Shown one piece after another: positions 26,229 through 35,164 of a DNA stretch of 64,000 nt. A program made the translations under genes and the position numbers. This stretch comes from Pelotomaculum isophthalicicum JI. GTDB taxonomy: Bacteria > Bacillota > Desulfotomaculia > Desulfotomaculales > Pelotomaculaceae. The stretch's first letter is position 1; the number at the start of each line of letters is the position of its first letter. The stretch is taken from positions 153,840 to 217,839 of the forward strand of contig NZ_JAKOAV010000002.1 of assembly GCF_029478095.1 (NCBI RefSeq). Direction: 5' to 3'. The notes beneath the pieces are model-generated. The model saw only the letters and a program-made list of their open reading frames with translations. It made no database searches and was not told the origin of the DNA.

Positions 26229-26264
26229 AAAAGACCCTCAGTTCTGTTTGAATTGAGGTCTTTA
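26229..26264 (+). terminator. Terminator-like hairpin
   Basis: AAAAGACC-C-TCA pairs with TTGAGGTCTTT, with A and T runs. It could end a small RNA on the plus strand or the restriction operon on the minus strand. Confidence 0.6.
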
Positions 26265-26539
26265 TATCCTTCTCAACTTTGATTAGTCCAGTCGATGAAC
26301 GCATAAAATAGGAGCCCGGAGGCCTTTAGGCTAGTTATTTGTGAGAGGGCTTTCAATTAGTGTTGCAAAAATAAACTTATATCAGGATTCCTCCAAATTT
26401 TTATAGTACTTTACTATATGGTAAATAATACTATTTTGTTACATCATATAAATACTATTTGTTTACTTCCGGACAACCAACTTGTAAACGTTACGTCGGC
26501 CAGTTCCAGGGATTTCCCGGACGCTTTGCTGTAATTCAA

Positions 26540-27271
26540 TTAGTAACCCAGTCCCCTCACAACCTCGTGATCAAGAATTCTTTTGCGCTCTTTCCAGTCC
26601 GGCATATGCACAGTCAAAAAGCCATAAAAATCCTGATCATGCTTGGGATGAAGAAAGTGCGCCAGCTCATGCAAAACAACATAATCAACACAAGGTGGCG
26701 GAGCTTTGTATAAATAATAATTAAGATTGATTTTTCCATGCCTTCTGGAGCAACTGCCCCAAATGGTTTTCATTCTTCTGACCTGAAGCGCCGGTTTATC
26801 GATGCCATGCTTGGCAATAATGGGATACAGTCTGTCGATAGCCGCTAAAAAATAGGCTTTGCTCTGTTTTCGCCACCAGCGCCCAAATTGCTTTTGTAAA
26901 GCTTTATTATCCCCGGTGGCGGGAGACTGAATATAAACATAGTCTCCCTCTTGTTTTATTTTATGTATATTTGCTTCACCGACCATGATTCTGATTTGCC
27001 TGCCCAGAATACGTGTGGTTGTGCCGCTGCGTATTTCTGTTTCAAGTTCATCCGCTGCCGTCGCTTTAAAATAATTCAAAGACTTTTCGATCCAGGCAGT
27101 TTTGCTTTTGAGGAAATCATTCAGATATTTGTCCGGCACGCCAAGCGGCGCCGATAACTTCACGACACCGTCAGGGAACACCTTCAGCCGGATTCTTTTT
27201 ACGCTTTTACGTTCAATAAATACTTCAACATCGCCCAACGGTTTTGTAAAACATAGTTTTTTCACGCTCAT
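26540..27271 (-). CDS. YgjP/M48-like metallopeptidase of the restriction locus
   Basis: 243 residues; DUF45/WLM-type zinc peptidase with HELAHFLHPKHDQDFY (HExxH plus third His) and the preceding conserved KTIWGSCS stretch. It starts 4 bases after hsdR, the last gene in the operon. YgjP-like proteins often travel with type I restriction genes; their role there is not established. Confidence 0.88.
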   Translation of the reverse strand: MSVKKLCFTKPLGDVEVFIERKSVKRIRLKVFPDGVVKLSAPLGVPDKYLNDFLKSKTAWIEKSLNYFKATAADELETEIRSGTTTRILGRQIRIMVGEANIHKIKQEGDYVYIQSPATGDNKALQKQFGRWWRKQSKAYFLAAIDRLYPIIAKHGIDKPALQVRRMKTIWGSCSRRHGKINLNYYLYKAPPPCVDYVVLHELAHFLHPKHDQDFYGFLTVHMPDWKERKRILDHEVVRGLGY

Positions 27272-27274
27272 AGC

Positions 27275-30200
27275 CTAATACCTTCTCACCGCCGTTGTCA
27301 TAAGTCCTTCCAATATAAGGTCAATTTTCTCGACCGGCAGTTCTATTCCGTGTTCTTCGATAAAATCCCAGATAAGATCGTCAAGCACTTGCGTCATATC
27401 TTTTTGCACCGCCGTATTAAACCGCCAGTCAACTTTAGCCCGGTTGGCTATGGACTTTTTCACCTCAATAGCCAGATATCCCATCGCTTCATCTATTTCC
27501 GGCGAAATATCCTTTATTTCCGCGGCGATGATATTTTGAATCGATCCGTAAAAAGCTTTCGCGTCACTGTCATTGTCTATACAGGCCGGATAATGATGGC
27601 TGGTATAACCTTTCTTAAAATCATCCGCGATTTTCTCCATTTTAAAGAGATAAGAATCATCATTTCTCGACGCCCTGTATTCTTCAAGGGTTTCTTTCAA
27701 CTGTTCGGAAAACTTCTTGTGCAGCAACGGGTCGTCATAACGGCAGGTTTCCAGTTCCCTGTCCATACGCGTGCGAATGGCGTCACCTTTGGCAGCTTTG
27801 CTGTCCAGTTTTTCAAGCTGCTCTTTCATCCCCACGGGATCGTGGATAGAAACCGGCTCGACAATTATTTGACTCGGTTCTGAAAGCACAAAGTTATTCA
27901 GCAGGCTGCGAATGCCGTCTTCATACCTGCTAAAATCCACTTTTTCATTGTAACGGAGCAAAATCGCCCCGCGCAGCTTTTGAAATTGAAGCAAATCCTG
28001 CTTGTATTTTTGCATTTGTTCATATCCGACGGCGCTATATAAAGCATAGCTCCCCACAGCCAAGTCCAATAACCGGGAAAATATTGAAAGACGCTCATAA
28101 AAAAGCTTTCTATAATTAACATCCTCCAATACGCTTTGCCAGCCCTCGGAACTGTTTCGATCAAAGTCCTTCCCCTCGAATACCGCCCACAATTCCTGAT
28201 GGGACTTTTCCAATCTGAGCTTCTGATCACCGGCGCCAAGAATAACATTCTCTATATCGGCTTGATCATATCCGTCCATGCCCGATTTTTCGTCTGAATA
28301 CATATCCATGGCAGTATTCAGCCTGCTAAAAATACCCCAGTAATCCACGATAAGCCCGAAATCTTTGCCGGGGCACACGCGATTGACCCGGGCGATGGCC
28401 TGCAGCAATGAATGTTCTTTCATGGGTTTGTCCACATAAAGCACGGCGGCGACCGGCGCGTCAAAGCCGGTCAGCAGCATGTCCTTGACGATCAACATAT
28501 CCACATCTTCGCCGCCAATGAAGCTGTTTTGGACCCAGTCCTCATATTCCTCGTGGTTGCAGCCGTGGAGCGGCTCCACCTCTTCTTTGAAAAAGTCTTT
28601 TATTTTCTTCCTGTTTTCGCCGGTAAGCTCCTCACCTTCATTAATATTTTCCGGCGATATCACCACCGCTGTTTTCACCCCGCCAAGCTTCTTGATTGAT
28701 TTATGCAGGTCAATGGCAGCCGGGCGTGACGAGGCCGCGACCATGGCCTTTAACCCCTTTGGCTTGGCGTAGCTGGTAAAGTGCTCGTGTATATCGAAAG
28801 CCACCATGTCGATCCGCTGGCGAGTCTGCGCCAGGGGTAAAAAGCGGCTCCACTTGCGCTTCATGTCTTCTTGCCGCTCAGGGTTTAACGGCGCAATGAT
28901 GTATTTTAGGTAATCGTCTATCTTTTCACCGGCCACATCCTGGGGAATGATCCTGCCCTCATAGACGAGAGGAACAATGACACCGTCTTCCACCGCCCGG
29001 TTAATCGGGTAGCTGTCTATAAGCGGCCCGAATCTTTTATAGGTGTTGAACTTGTCTTTCTTGAGCAGGGGCGTGCCGGTAAATCCGATCTTGATCGCGT
29101 TGGGCAGCACGTCAATCATCAAGTTGTGCAGTTGGCCGTACTGGCTGCGGTGGCTCTCGTCCACCAGCAAGAAAATATTGCCGTCTTTAATCTTAATTCT
29201 GCTTTTGGCCGCCTTGTCAAATTTATGAACCAGAGTGGTAATGATAGTTACGCTTTTGTCATTTAGCAGATCTATCAGGCCTTTGCCTGTTTTAGCCCGG
29301 ATGGGGTTAAGCTGAGTTTTGGCAAAATTATCTCTAAGCTGTTTGTCCAGATTGATCCGGTCATTGACCAGTACAAAACGGGGGTTTTTAAAGTCCGGAT
29401 CAGCCAGGATTTTTTTAACCAGCATGACCATGGTCAAAGACTTGCCGCTGCCCTGCGTATGCCAGATCACACCGCTTTTGGTGTTCTTGTCGTCTTCACC
29501 TTTGATCCGTTTCATAGCCGCCTGGATGCCGAAAAACTGCTGGTAGCGGCCTATCTTCTTCACATTGTTATCATAAAGGGCAAAAAAACGAATTAATTCC
29601 AGCAACCTCTCCCGGCAGAGCAAGGAAACAATGGTTCTATCCTGTTCGTTAACCAATCCGTCCGGGCTGACGTTGCGGCATTTTTCCTGCTGCCACTGAT
29701 AGTCTCTTTCCCGCCATACGCTAAAATACTCGGAAAGCGTGCCGCAGGTGCCGTATTTGACAATATTGGGATTCATGGCCATGACGATTTGGGAAAATTT
29801 GAACAATTGGGGGATGTAGCCGGGCTGCCAATTGCGTACGTTCTGCGCGACACCCTGCTCAACATCCACGCTGGATTTCTTGCACTCGATTACCACCAGG
29901 GGAATGCCGTTGATGTGCAGCACGATATCCGGCCGCGCATATTTGCCGTTCGGCCGTTCCACCGAGAATTCGTCAGTCACGTGCCAGATATTGTTTGCCG
30001 GCTGCTCCCAGTCGATAAACTTCAAGTCGAAGGACTGGCGTCCTCCGTCGAACAACTCTTCCTCATAGCTGTTGCCGGAGACAAGCAGGTCGTAGATCGT
30101 CCTGCTCGCCGACATCAGGCCGGAAACCAGCGGCGCGTCGATGTCATTAATCGCCTTGCCGATCGACCGGCCGGAAAAAGGCGTCCGCTTGCCCCTGTAC

Positions 30201-30382
30201 ACAAAAGACTGCCGTTGCAGGAACTCGCGCAAAACTTCCGGGAACAGCACATTGGAAAGCCGCCCTCGCAAGATTTCCGCCTGAGAACGCGGTATGTACT
30301 GATAGCCTAATTTCTCTAAGACCTTTATCGCCCGGTTCTGACTCTCCGGGCGTTCATCGAATATTGTGCGGTCAAACATCAA
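27275..30382 (-). CDS. hsdR: Type I restriction enzyme, R subunit
   Basis: 1035 residues, full length. N-terminal PD-(D/E)xK nuclease (RPDIVLHINGIPLVVIECKKS), then an SF2 motor: Walker A IWHTQGSGKSLTM, DEAH-type LLVDESHRSQYG, motif III GFTGTPL and late motif LLTGFDAPVAA plus QAIARVNR. C-terminal helical region contacts the methylase. It cleaves unmodified DNA after ATP-driven translocation, as part of the R2M2S complex. It overlaps hsdS by 4 bases. Confidence 0.97.
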   Translation of the reverse strand: MMFDRTIFDERPESQNRAIKVLEKLGYQYIPRSQAEILRGRLSNVLFPEVLREFLQRQSFVYRGKRTPFSGRSIGKAINDIDAPLVSGLMSASRTIYDLLVSGNSYEEELFDGGRQSFDLKFIDWEQPANNIWHVTDEFSVERPNGKYARPDIVLHINGIPLVVIECKKSSVDVEQGVAQNVRNWQPGYIPQLFKFSQIVMAMNPNIVKYGTCGTLSEYFSVWRERDYQWQQEKCRNVSPDGLVNEQDRTIVSLLCRERLLELIRFFALYDNNVKKIGRYQQFFGIQAAMKRIKGEDDKNTKSGVIWHTQGSGKSLTMVMLVKKILADPDFKNPRFVLVNDRINLDKQLRDNFAKTQLNPIRAKTGKGLIDLLNDKSVTIITTLVHKFDKAAKSRIKIKDGNIFLLVDESHRSQYGQLHNLMIDVLPNAIKIGFTGTPLLKKDKFNTYKRFGPLIDSYPINRAVEDGVIVPLVYEGRIIPQDVAGEKIDDYLKYIIAPLNPERQEDMKRKWSRFLPLAQTRQRIDMVAFDIHEHFTSYAKPKGLKAMVAASSRPAAIDLHKSIKKLGGVKTAVVISPENINEGEELTGENRKKIKDFFKEEVEPLHGCNHEEYEDWVQNSFIGGEDVDMLIVKDMLLTGFDAPVAAVLYVDKPMKEHSLLQAIARVNRVCPGKDFGLIVDYWGIFSRLNTAMDMYSDEKSGMDGYDQADIENVILGAGDQKLRLEKSHQELWAVFEGKDFDRNSSEGWQSVLEDVNYRKLFYERLSIFSRLLDLAVGSYALYSAVGYEQMQKYKQDLLQFQKLRGAILLRYNEKVDFSRYEDGIRSLLNNFVLSEPSQIIVEPVSIHDPVGMKEQLEKLDSKAAKGDAIRTRMDRELETCRYDDPLLHKKFSEQLKETLEEYRASRNDDSYLFKMEKIADDFKKGYTSHHYPACIDNDSDAKAFYGSIQNIIAAEIKDISPEIDEAMGYLAIEVKKSIANRAKVDWRFNTAVQKDMTQVLDDLIWDFIEEHGIELPVEKIDLILEGLMTTAVRRY

Positions 30383-31635
30383 GAAGAAACCTCCTGCGTA
30401 TTGACTCTAACCATACCAGTCAGCAATAGCTGCATAAGAGCTTTTTTCTGCTTTTTCAGTTCCTCCAGTTGCTTTTCATGCAGATCAATTTCACGGTCGG
30501 CAGTGGATAGGACTTCAGCTATGGCGGTTTGCTCCTCTGTTGATGGGTATATTATCTTTAATTTCTTAATTTCATTTCCGCTGATAGCATCAAATGTACT
30601 ACCTTGCGATACTTTTAACCATTTATCTTCTATACTTAATAAATACTGATACATATATCGCTGACAATGTTTGGGACGAATAGCGCTGACACCTCTACCA
30701 ATGCATGCTTTTTGATTTGCTATAGCAACCGCTCCCACTGGTGCTCTGATAGTTAAAATAATATCACCAGCATAACAAGTTTTAGTTATTTGCGTAGTCC
30801 ATAATCGAGGTTTAGTAACCCCTTTTTGGCAGTCCGCATTTCCTTGAATTAAAGGAATCCCAACTCTATCCTTATTATAGGCCTTTGAATCAGGAGATTG
30901 CCCAATAACGACATTGCAAACATCCCCCAATTTAACCTTTTGTAACTCATCAGTAAAACCAGGTAGACGTTTTTTACCTGTGAGCAGGTTTTGCATCAGC
31001 CACTTTTTTTGCTGTTTTTTTTCTCCTATAAGCTTCTCTTTCAATTCTATAGACTTGTCCCATGTAGAGAGAATTTCGGCAATCTTCTTTTGCTCCGGCA
31101 AGGGAGGGTGAATAGCAAAAAGTCTTTGAAAAGAACTTTTGCTCATCACTCTATTTCTTCCTGCCCCTCCTGGGGATATATCAGATAACATCTTTTTGAA
31201 ACGAGGCTGTATTACATAATATTTATAAAAAAATGGACAAGCTTTATCATTAAATACATATGTCGGAAACCTATGTGACACTAATTTGCCCTCATCTTCT
31301 TGATTTGCCAGCGCTATTGCATGTTCCCATGCAAATGTGATATTAACAATTAAATCATTTTCGGCAACTGAAAACAGTTCTTCCATAGCGATAGAATCAG
31401 GATCATCAACAAATTCATGAAAAGTCCCTTTAGCATGACTCCTAAGACCAAGACGCCAATATCCTACTTCTGGTTTAGCTACTTTTCTCTCTATTTGGTC
31501 AAGAATATATTTGAGTTGTATTACATCCCACTCATTCGGCACTATACCCACCTTGGTCTTTTTATACCCCGTAGGAACTACATCTTTTTGTATCTGCTCA
31601 ATACGCTTTTTTATCTCTGGTTTCAATATTTGCAC
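30379..31635 (-). CDS. hsdS: Type I specificity subunit (two TRDs)
   Basis: 418 residues with two target-recognition domains, each followed by a conserved helix: first spacer around PPLPEQKKIAEILSTWDKS (about 195-215), second around STEEQTAIAEVLSTADREI (about 375-395). TRD1 and TRD2 differ, so the target should be bipartite. It starts 88 bases after the DinD-like gene and is coupled to hsdR. Confidence 0.95.
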   Translation of the reverse strand: MQILKPEIKKRIEQIQKDVVPTGYKKTKVGIVPNEWDVIQLKYILDQIERKVAKPEVGYWRLGLRSHAKGTFHEFVDDPDSIAMEELFSVAENDLIVNITFAWEHAIALANQEDEGKLVSHRFPTYVFNDKACPFFYKYYVIQPRFKKMLSDISPGGAGRNRVMSKSSFQRLFAIHPPLPEQKKIAEILSTWDKSIELKEKLIGEKKQQKKWLMQNLLTGKKRLPGFTDELQKVKLGDVCNVVIGQSPDSKAYNKDRVGIPLIQGNADCQKGVTKPRLWTTQITKTCYAGDIILTIRAPVGAVAIANQKACIGRGVSAIRPKHCQRYMYQYLLSIEDKWLKVSQGSTFDAISGNEIKKLKIIYPSTEEQTAIAEVLSTADREIDLHEKQLEELKKQKKALMQLLLTGMVRVNTQEVSS

Positions 31636-31723
31636 CTACACTTACTTAGGAAAAATTCTACTAAATAATCAGGATATCTAGGACTACTTATACAACGAGT
31701 TTTTTGTAGATAATCGTTATTTT

Positions 31724-32176
31724 TTACTTTATTTTATTTTTGTTCTCTAATTTTTTCAACTCTTTCCTTTCCAACTGTCCGACGCTTTCATCGGGAGTAG
31801 GCAGGTCCTCTGGCATAGTCCCGCCAAGCTTTTTGATTGTATCCCGAACGGTTTTGCCCACTACAAAATGGGTTTGGTTGGCCTTTTCTTTCCCTTTTAT
31901 ATTTTCTCTTCTAAGTTTCTCATCTGTTTGGGTCGCACGAAACAAATTTGCCGCAAGCTCAGTGCTGCCCATATGATCGAGTATCTTTTGACTTTTCTTT
32001 AAGCCCTTTCTTTGATGTATTTCTTTAACACCTAAGCCGCCATAAAGCCCCTGGTATCCTTTGTTTTGAAATACCGCGCATTCTTGCGGGGTTTCAACAC
32101 CGGCCATCTTTGCGGCTTCATTGACGTGTTTAATATCCTCAAAGGTTCTTTCGCTATATTTTTGAATATCGCTCAT
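31724..32176 (-). CDS. DinD-like protein with internal deletion
   Basis: 150 residues. Most of the protein (FQNKGYQGLYGGL, KSQKILDHMGSTELAANLFR, GGTMPEDLPTPDESV) matches the C-terminal part of DNA-damage-inducible protein D, usually ~275 residues. The first ~20 residues (YSERTFEDIKHVNE) match the very start of DinD-type Bro-N proteins, and then it jumps to AAKMAGVETP. The Bro-N body of ~120 residues is thus missing in frame. It overlaps the hsdM stop by 4 bases and lies between hsdM and hsdS. The product may be a regulator that retains only the C-terminal domain. Confidence 0.85.
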   Translation of the reverse strand: MSDIQKYSERTFEDIKHVNEAAKMAGVETPQECAVFQNKGYQGLYGGLGVKEIHQRKGLKKSQKILDHMGSTELAANLFRATQTDEKLRRENIKGKEKANQTHFVVGKTVRDTIKKLGGTMPEDLPTPDESVGQLERKELKKLENKNKIK

Positions 32177-33759
32177 AACCCCAACTCCTTCAGATACTTG
32201 GCCATTTGCGCCTCGACTTCGGCAAGCTCCTTTTGGATGTCGGCGATATTGTTTTTTACCTCTTCAATATCCACCAACGCTTCCTCCTCAAATGAATCAA
32301 CATAGCGGGGGATATTCAGGTTGTATTCGTTGGCACTGATTTCGTCTGCGCCGGCCACATGGGCGAATTTCTTAACATCCGTCCTGTTCTTATAGGCGTT
32401 TACAATGTCCTCGATATGTTTCGTTTCAAGTTTGTTCTGGTTCTTGTCCTTTTTATAGCGGAGTCTGCCGTTTTCATCATTTCCGGAGGCGTCAATAAAA
32501 AGCACGTCGTCACGGTTGCGGTTTTTCTTGAAAACCAGGATGCAGGCCGGAATGCTTGTCCCGTAAAATAAATTGGCGGGCAGGCCGATGACCGCGTCCA
32601 GCAGGTTTTTCTCGATCACAGTCTGCCTGATCCTGCCTTCCGACGCGCCCCTGAACAAAACGCCGTGGGGAGCGACGGCGGCAATCCGGCCGCCGCTCTT
32701 GAGGCTGGCGATCATGTGCAGCAAAAACGCCCAGTCACCCTTACTGGAAGGGGGTACTCCCCAGTCAAAGCGGTGGTACCGGTCAAGCGAAGCTTCCATT
32801 TTGAATTCTTTGCCTTTGCCGGTCGCCTCGCCGCCGGTGTTAAAACCCGCCGCCCATTTATCCTGCGAAAAAGGCATGTTGGCCACGATGACGTCGAACT
32901 GCATGAGATTGCCGTCCGGGTCCAGGTGCAGGGGGTTGGCCAGGGTATCGCCCCAGCGGATCCTGGCGTCCATAATTTCATGGACAAACATGTTCATTTT
33001 GGCCATTGACCAGGAGGAGCCGTTCATTTCCTGGCCGTACAGGGCGAGTTTTTTAATCGCGTTGTTTTCCTTGGCCTGGGCTATTTTACCGGTTTTTATG
33101 AGCAGGGAGCCGGAGCCGCAGGTGGGATCGTAGATGGTGTCGTTTATTTTCGGGTCGACTATGCGCGCCATCAGTTCCGACACTTCCGGGGGAGTAAAGA
33201 AAGAACCGGCCTTTTTGCCGGCCTGGCTGGCAAACTCGCCGATCATATATTCATACGCTTCGCCAATGGTGTCGGCGGCCACCTTGCCTTCCTCGGGCTT
33301 GATGGAGGAGGGACGCAGGTCAAGGGACACGAAATCTTCCAGCAACTGCCTCAAGCGGGTGTTTCTTTGCCTTTGATTGCCCAGCATGGCTTCACTGTTA
33401 AAGTCAATGCTTCTGAATATGCCGGTGAACAGGGAAGGATTGTCGTCTTCTATGCCGCGCAAAGCCGTATTAATAAGTTCCCCCAGGTTATCTTCATATC
33501 TTTTGTCATAAAGCCAGGAAAAGCTCTGTTCTTCCCTGATGACAAAGGGGAGCCTGTTTATCGCTCTTTCCAGCCGCACCGGATTGTCATATTTCTTTGT
33601 TAGCTCGTCAACGTTTTCCCTATAGGTATCGCTAAGGTATTTAACAAATAACATGGGCAAGATGTAATCTTTATAGTTTGCCGCGTCGATAGCCCCTCTG
33701 AATGTATTGGCGCCTCTCCAAAGCGCGGCCTCGATATCTTTTCTGGTAGTAGCCATCAT
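32173..33759 (-). CDS. hsdM: Type I DNA methylase, M subunit
   Basis: 528 residues: helical N-terminal domain (about 1-150), then an N6-adenine methylase with SAM motif DPTCGSGSLLIK and catalytic motif VIVANMPFS (NMPF in place of NPPF/NPPY, found in part of the family), and a C-terminal coiled region. It methylates adenine at the site chosen by HsdS. It overlaps the half-size S gene upstream by 4 bases, showing operon order half-S, M, DinD-like, S, R, peptidase. Confidence 0.95.
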   Translation of the reverse strand: MMATTRKDIEAALWRGANTFRGAIDAANYKDYILPMLFVKYLSDTYRENVDELTKKYDNPVRLERAINRLPFVIREEQSFSWLYDKRYEDNLGELINTALRGIEDDNPSLFTGIFRSIDFNSEAMLGNQRQRNTRLRQLLEDFVSLDLRPSSIKPEEGKVAADTIGEAYEYMIGEFASQAGKKAGSFFTPPEVSELMARIVDPKINDTIYDPTCGSGSLLIKTGKIAQAKENNAIKKLALYGQEMNGSSWSMAKMNMFVHEIMDARIRWGDTLANPLHLDPDGNLMQFDVIVANMPFSQDKWAAGFNTGGEATGKGKEFKMEASLDRYHRFDWGVPPSSKGDWAFLLHMIASLKSGGRIAAVAPHGVLFRGASEGRIRQTVIEKNLLDAVIGLPANLFYGTSIPACILVFKKNRNRDDVLFIDASGNDENGRLRYKKDKNQNKLETKHIEDIVNAYKNRTDVKKFAHVAGADEISANEYNLNIPRYVDSFEEEALVDIEEVKNNIADIQKELAEVEAQMAKYLKELGL

Positions 33760-34358
33760 TTTTCCTCCCTGGAATTTGCCGTGACGCTTTTTAGTACCGC
33801 CGCCATGAGCCCTTGATCCGCCGCGATTAAATCAATCAACAGCCTTTTTCGTTTCTTGTGCAGCAGCCACATCTGACCGACAGCCACTTGTTTTTCATAT
33901 GCTATGGCGGGTATGTCCAACGCCGCCAGGGCTTTTACTGATATGGAATTTATCGCGGCCACCGAACCGACGATATTGCCGTTCAGCAGGGCAATGCCCT
34001 GGTTTTCCAACAGGCAGGCTATATAGGCCGGAAAATATTCTTTGGTCACGCGAATAACAATAAGGTTGCTTGAAAAGGTTGTATTCGGCACGTCCTCCCG
34101 CACCAGCGTCGCCACGTCCGGGTTAAGCCTTTTGAATAAAATATCATTTTCCCTGACGAAATAGTTTCCGTCGATGGGGGTTTGCCTTTTTATTTTCGAG
34201 GTTATATTTATATTGTTGAAAATCCCCAAATGGTTTGGCTGAATAAAATTATATGTTATCAAACTTGTGTTGTACATAAGTTCATGTTGTTTTACGTCGG
34301 GCAGGCCATTCACAATACTGGCGATATCACCGAGCTTTACGTTCTTTAGCGCCGCCAC
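33756..34358 (-). CDS. Half-size type I specificity-like protein (one TRD)
   Basis: 200 residues with one TRD-like domain (LGDIASIVNGLPDVKQ at the start, a fold typical of Methylase_S) and one helix region (IPAIAYEKQVAVGQMWLLHK) that resembles the central spacer. It is the first gene of the operon and overlaps hsdM. Half-S proteins may dimerise to form a palindromic-target S unit, or may be a decayed copy. An accessory role next to the full-length HsdS is an inference. Confidence 0.75.
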   Translation of the reverse strand: MAALKNVKLGDIASIVNGLPDVKQHELMYNTSLITYNFIQPNHLGIFNNINITSKIKRQTPIDGNYFVRENDILFKRLNPDVATLVREDVPNTTFSSNLIVIRVTKEYFPAYIACLLENQGIALLNGNIVGSVAAINSISVKALAALDIPAIAYEKQVAVGQMWLLHKKRKRLLIDLIAADQGLMAAVLKSVTANSREEK

Positions 34359-34524
34359 CTTCTCACTCCCTTTTCGACAAGCGTCCGGCCGAAATAACCG
34401 CCTGAATAAACATGAATGCCAAAGCTGATTCTATCGGGGAGAAACGGCTCTGGCATTTTAAACATATTAATATTCTTGCGAAAACATCTTTAAACCATCG
34501 GCGGGAGGGCAACCACGGCACATT

Positions 34525-34848
34525 TTAATCTGCCTCCTCACGCTGGTAAAAACACTTCCAGTCAGGCCAGTTGTCGCTTTTACCGCGGTTATTGAGCCAG
34601 TGCAGCGGCTGGAGATTACTCAAATCATCTGCTCCTCCTTTGGCCACCGGCTTGTCATGGTCGATTTCCCAACCAAAATCGGAGTCGATATCGCCATAAT
34701 CAGAAAACTTAATCCATGCGCCGCACCGGTCTCTCCTGTAATCACTCTCGTTATAACCTGGAACAATAGTAGCCTTGTTCCACACGGCCAAAATTGTACG
34801 CGGGTCAAAAGATTCATTTATACGCTTGCGAATTTCTCTTTCTTCCAT
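34525..34848 (-). CDS. HNH endonuclease-like protein
   Basis: 107 residues, GGAAAGGAG before ATG. Core EIDHDKPVAKGGADDLSN and LQPLHWLNNRGKSD gives a complete His-Asn-His-type ββα-metal site; it lacks the usual Cys pairs. It lies 166 bases before the restriction operon in the same direction and may belong to the defence locus. Confidence 0.85.
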   Translation of the reverse strand: MEEREIRKRINESFDPRTILAVWNKATIVPGYNESDYRRDRCGAWIKFSDYGDIDSDFGWEIDHDKPVAKGGADDLSNLQPLHWLNNRGKSDNWPDWKCFYQREEAD

Positions 34849-35164
34849 AAACTCTCCTTTCCGGGACTAATTGCTTCCGCCAGCAAAATCAACGAGCTAT
34901 AAGAATTTTACATTAACCCCCCATGGGATAGGGTTAAACCAATAATTACATTATACAAAAATAATTTCCAAAGTCAATAATTTTTTTTGTTAATTGTTAA
35001 CATATTATTTAAAACACTATTTTATCAAGGAATTCCTGAATATTTTAGCAAAATAATTTGTTTGTCTTTAACATCATATCCCTCACGTCGGACCATGACG
35101 CAATTGTCACTCACCCTACTTTTTGTTTTTTGGGCTTTGTATTCGATGAAAGCCCGGCCGTATT
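34849..35164. other. Gene-free AT-rich stretch
   Basis: I see no gene, RNA or clear hairpin in this 316-base interval, only A/T-rich DNA at the edge of the restriction locus. Confidence 0.5.

Noticed and set aside
26300..26350. c-di-GMP-I riboswitch-like GCCTCCGG piece on the minus strand
   Set aside because: Only a short piece resembles the core; the GGTTACC-type second half and the tetraloop receptor are missing, and the downstream gene does not fit.
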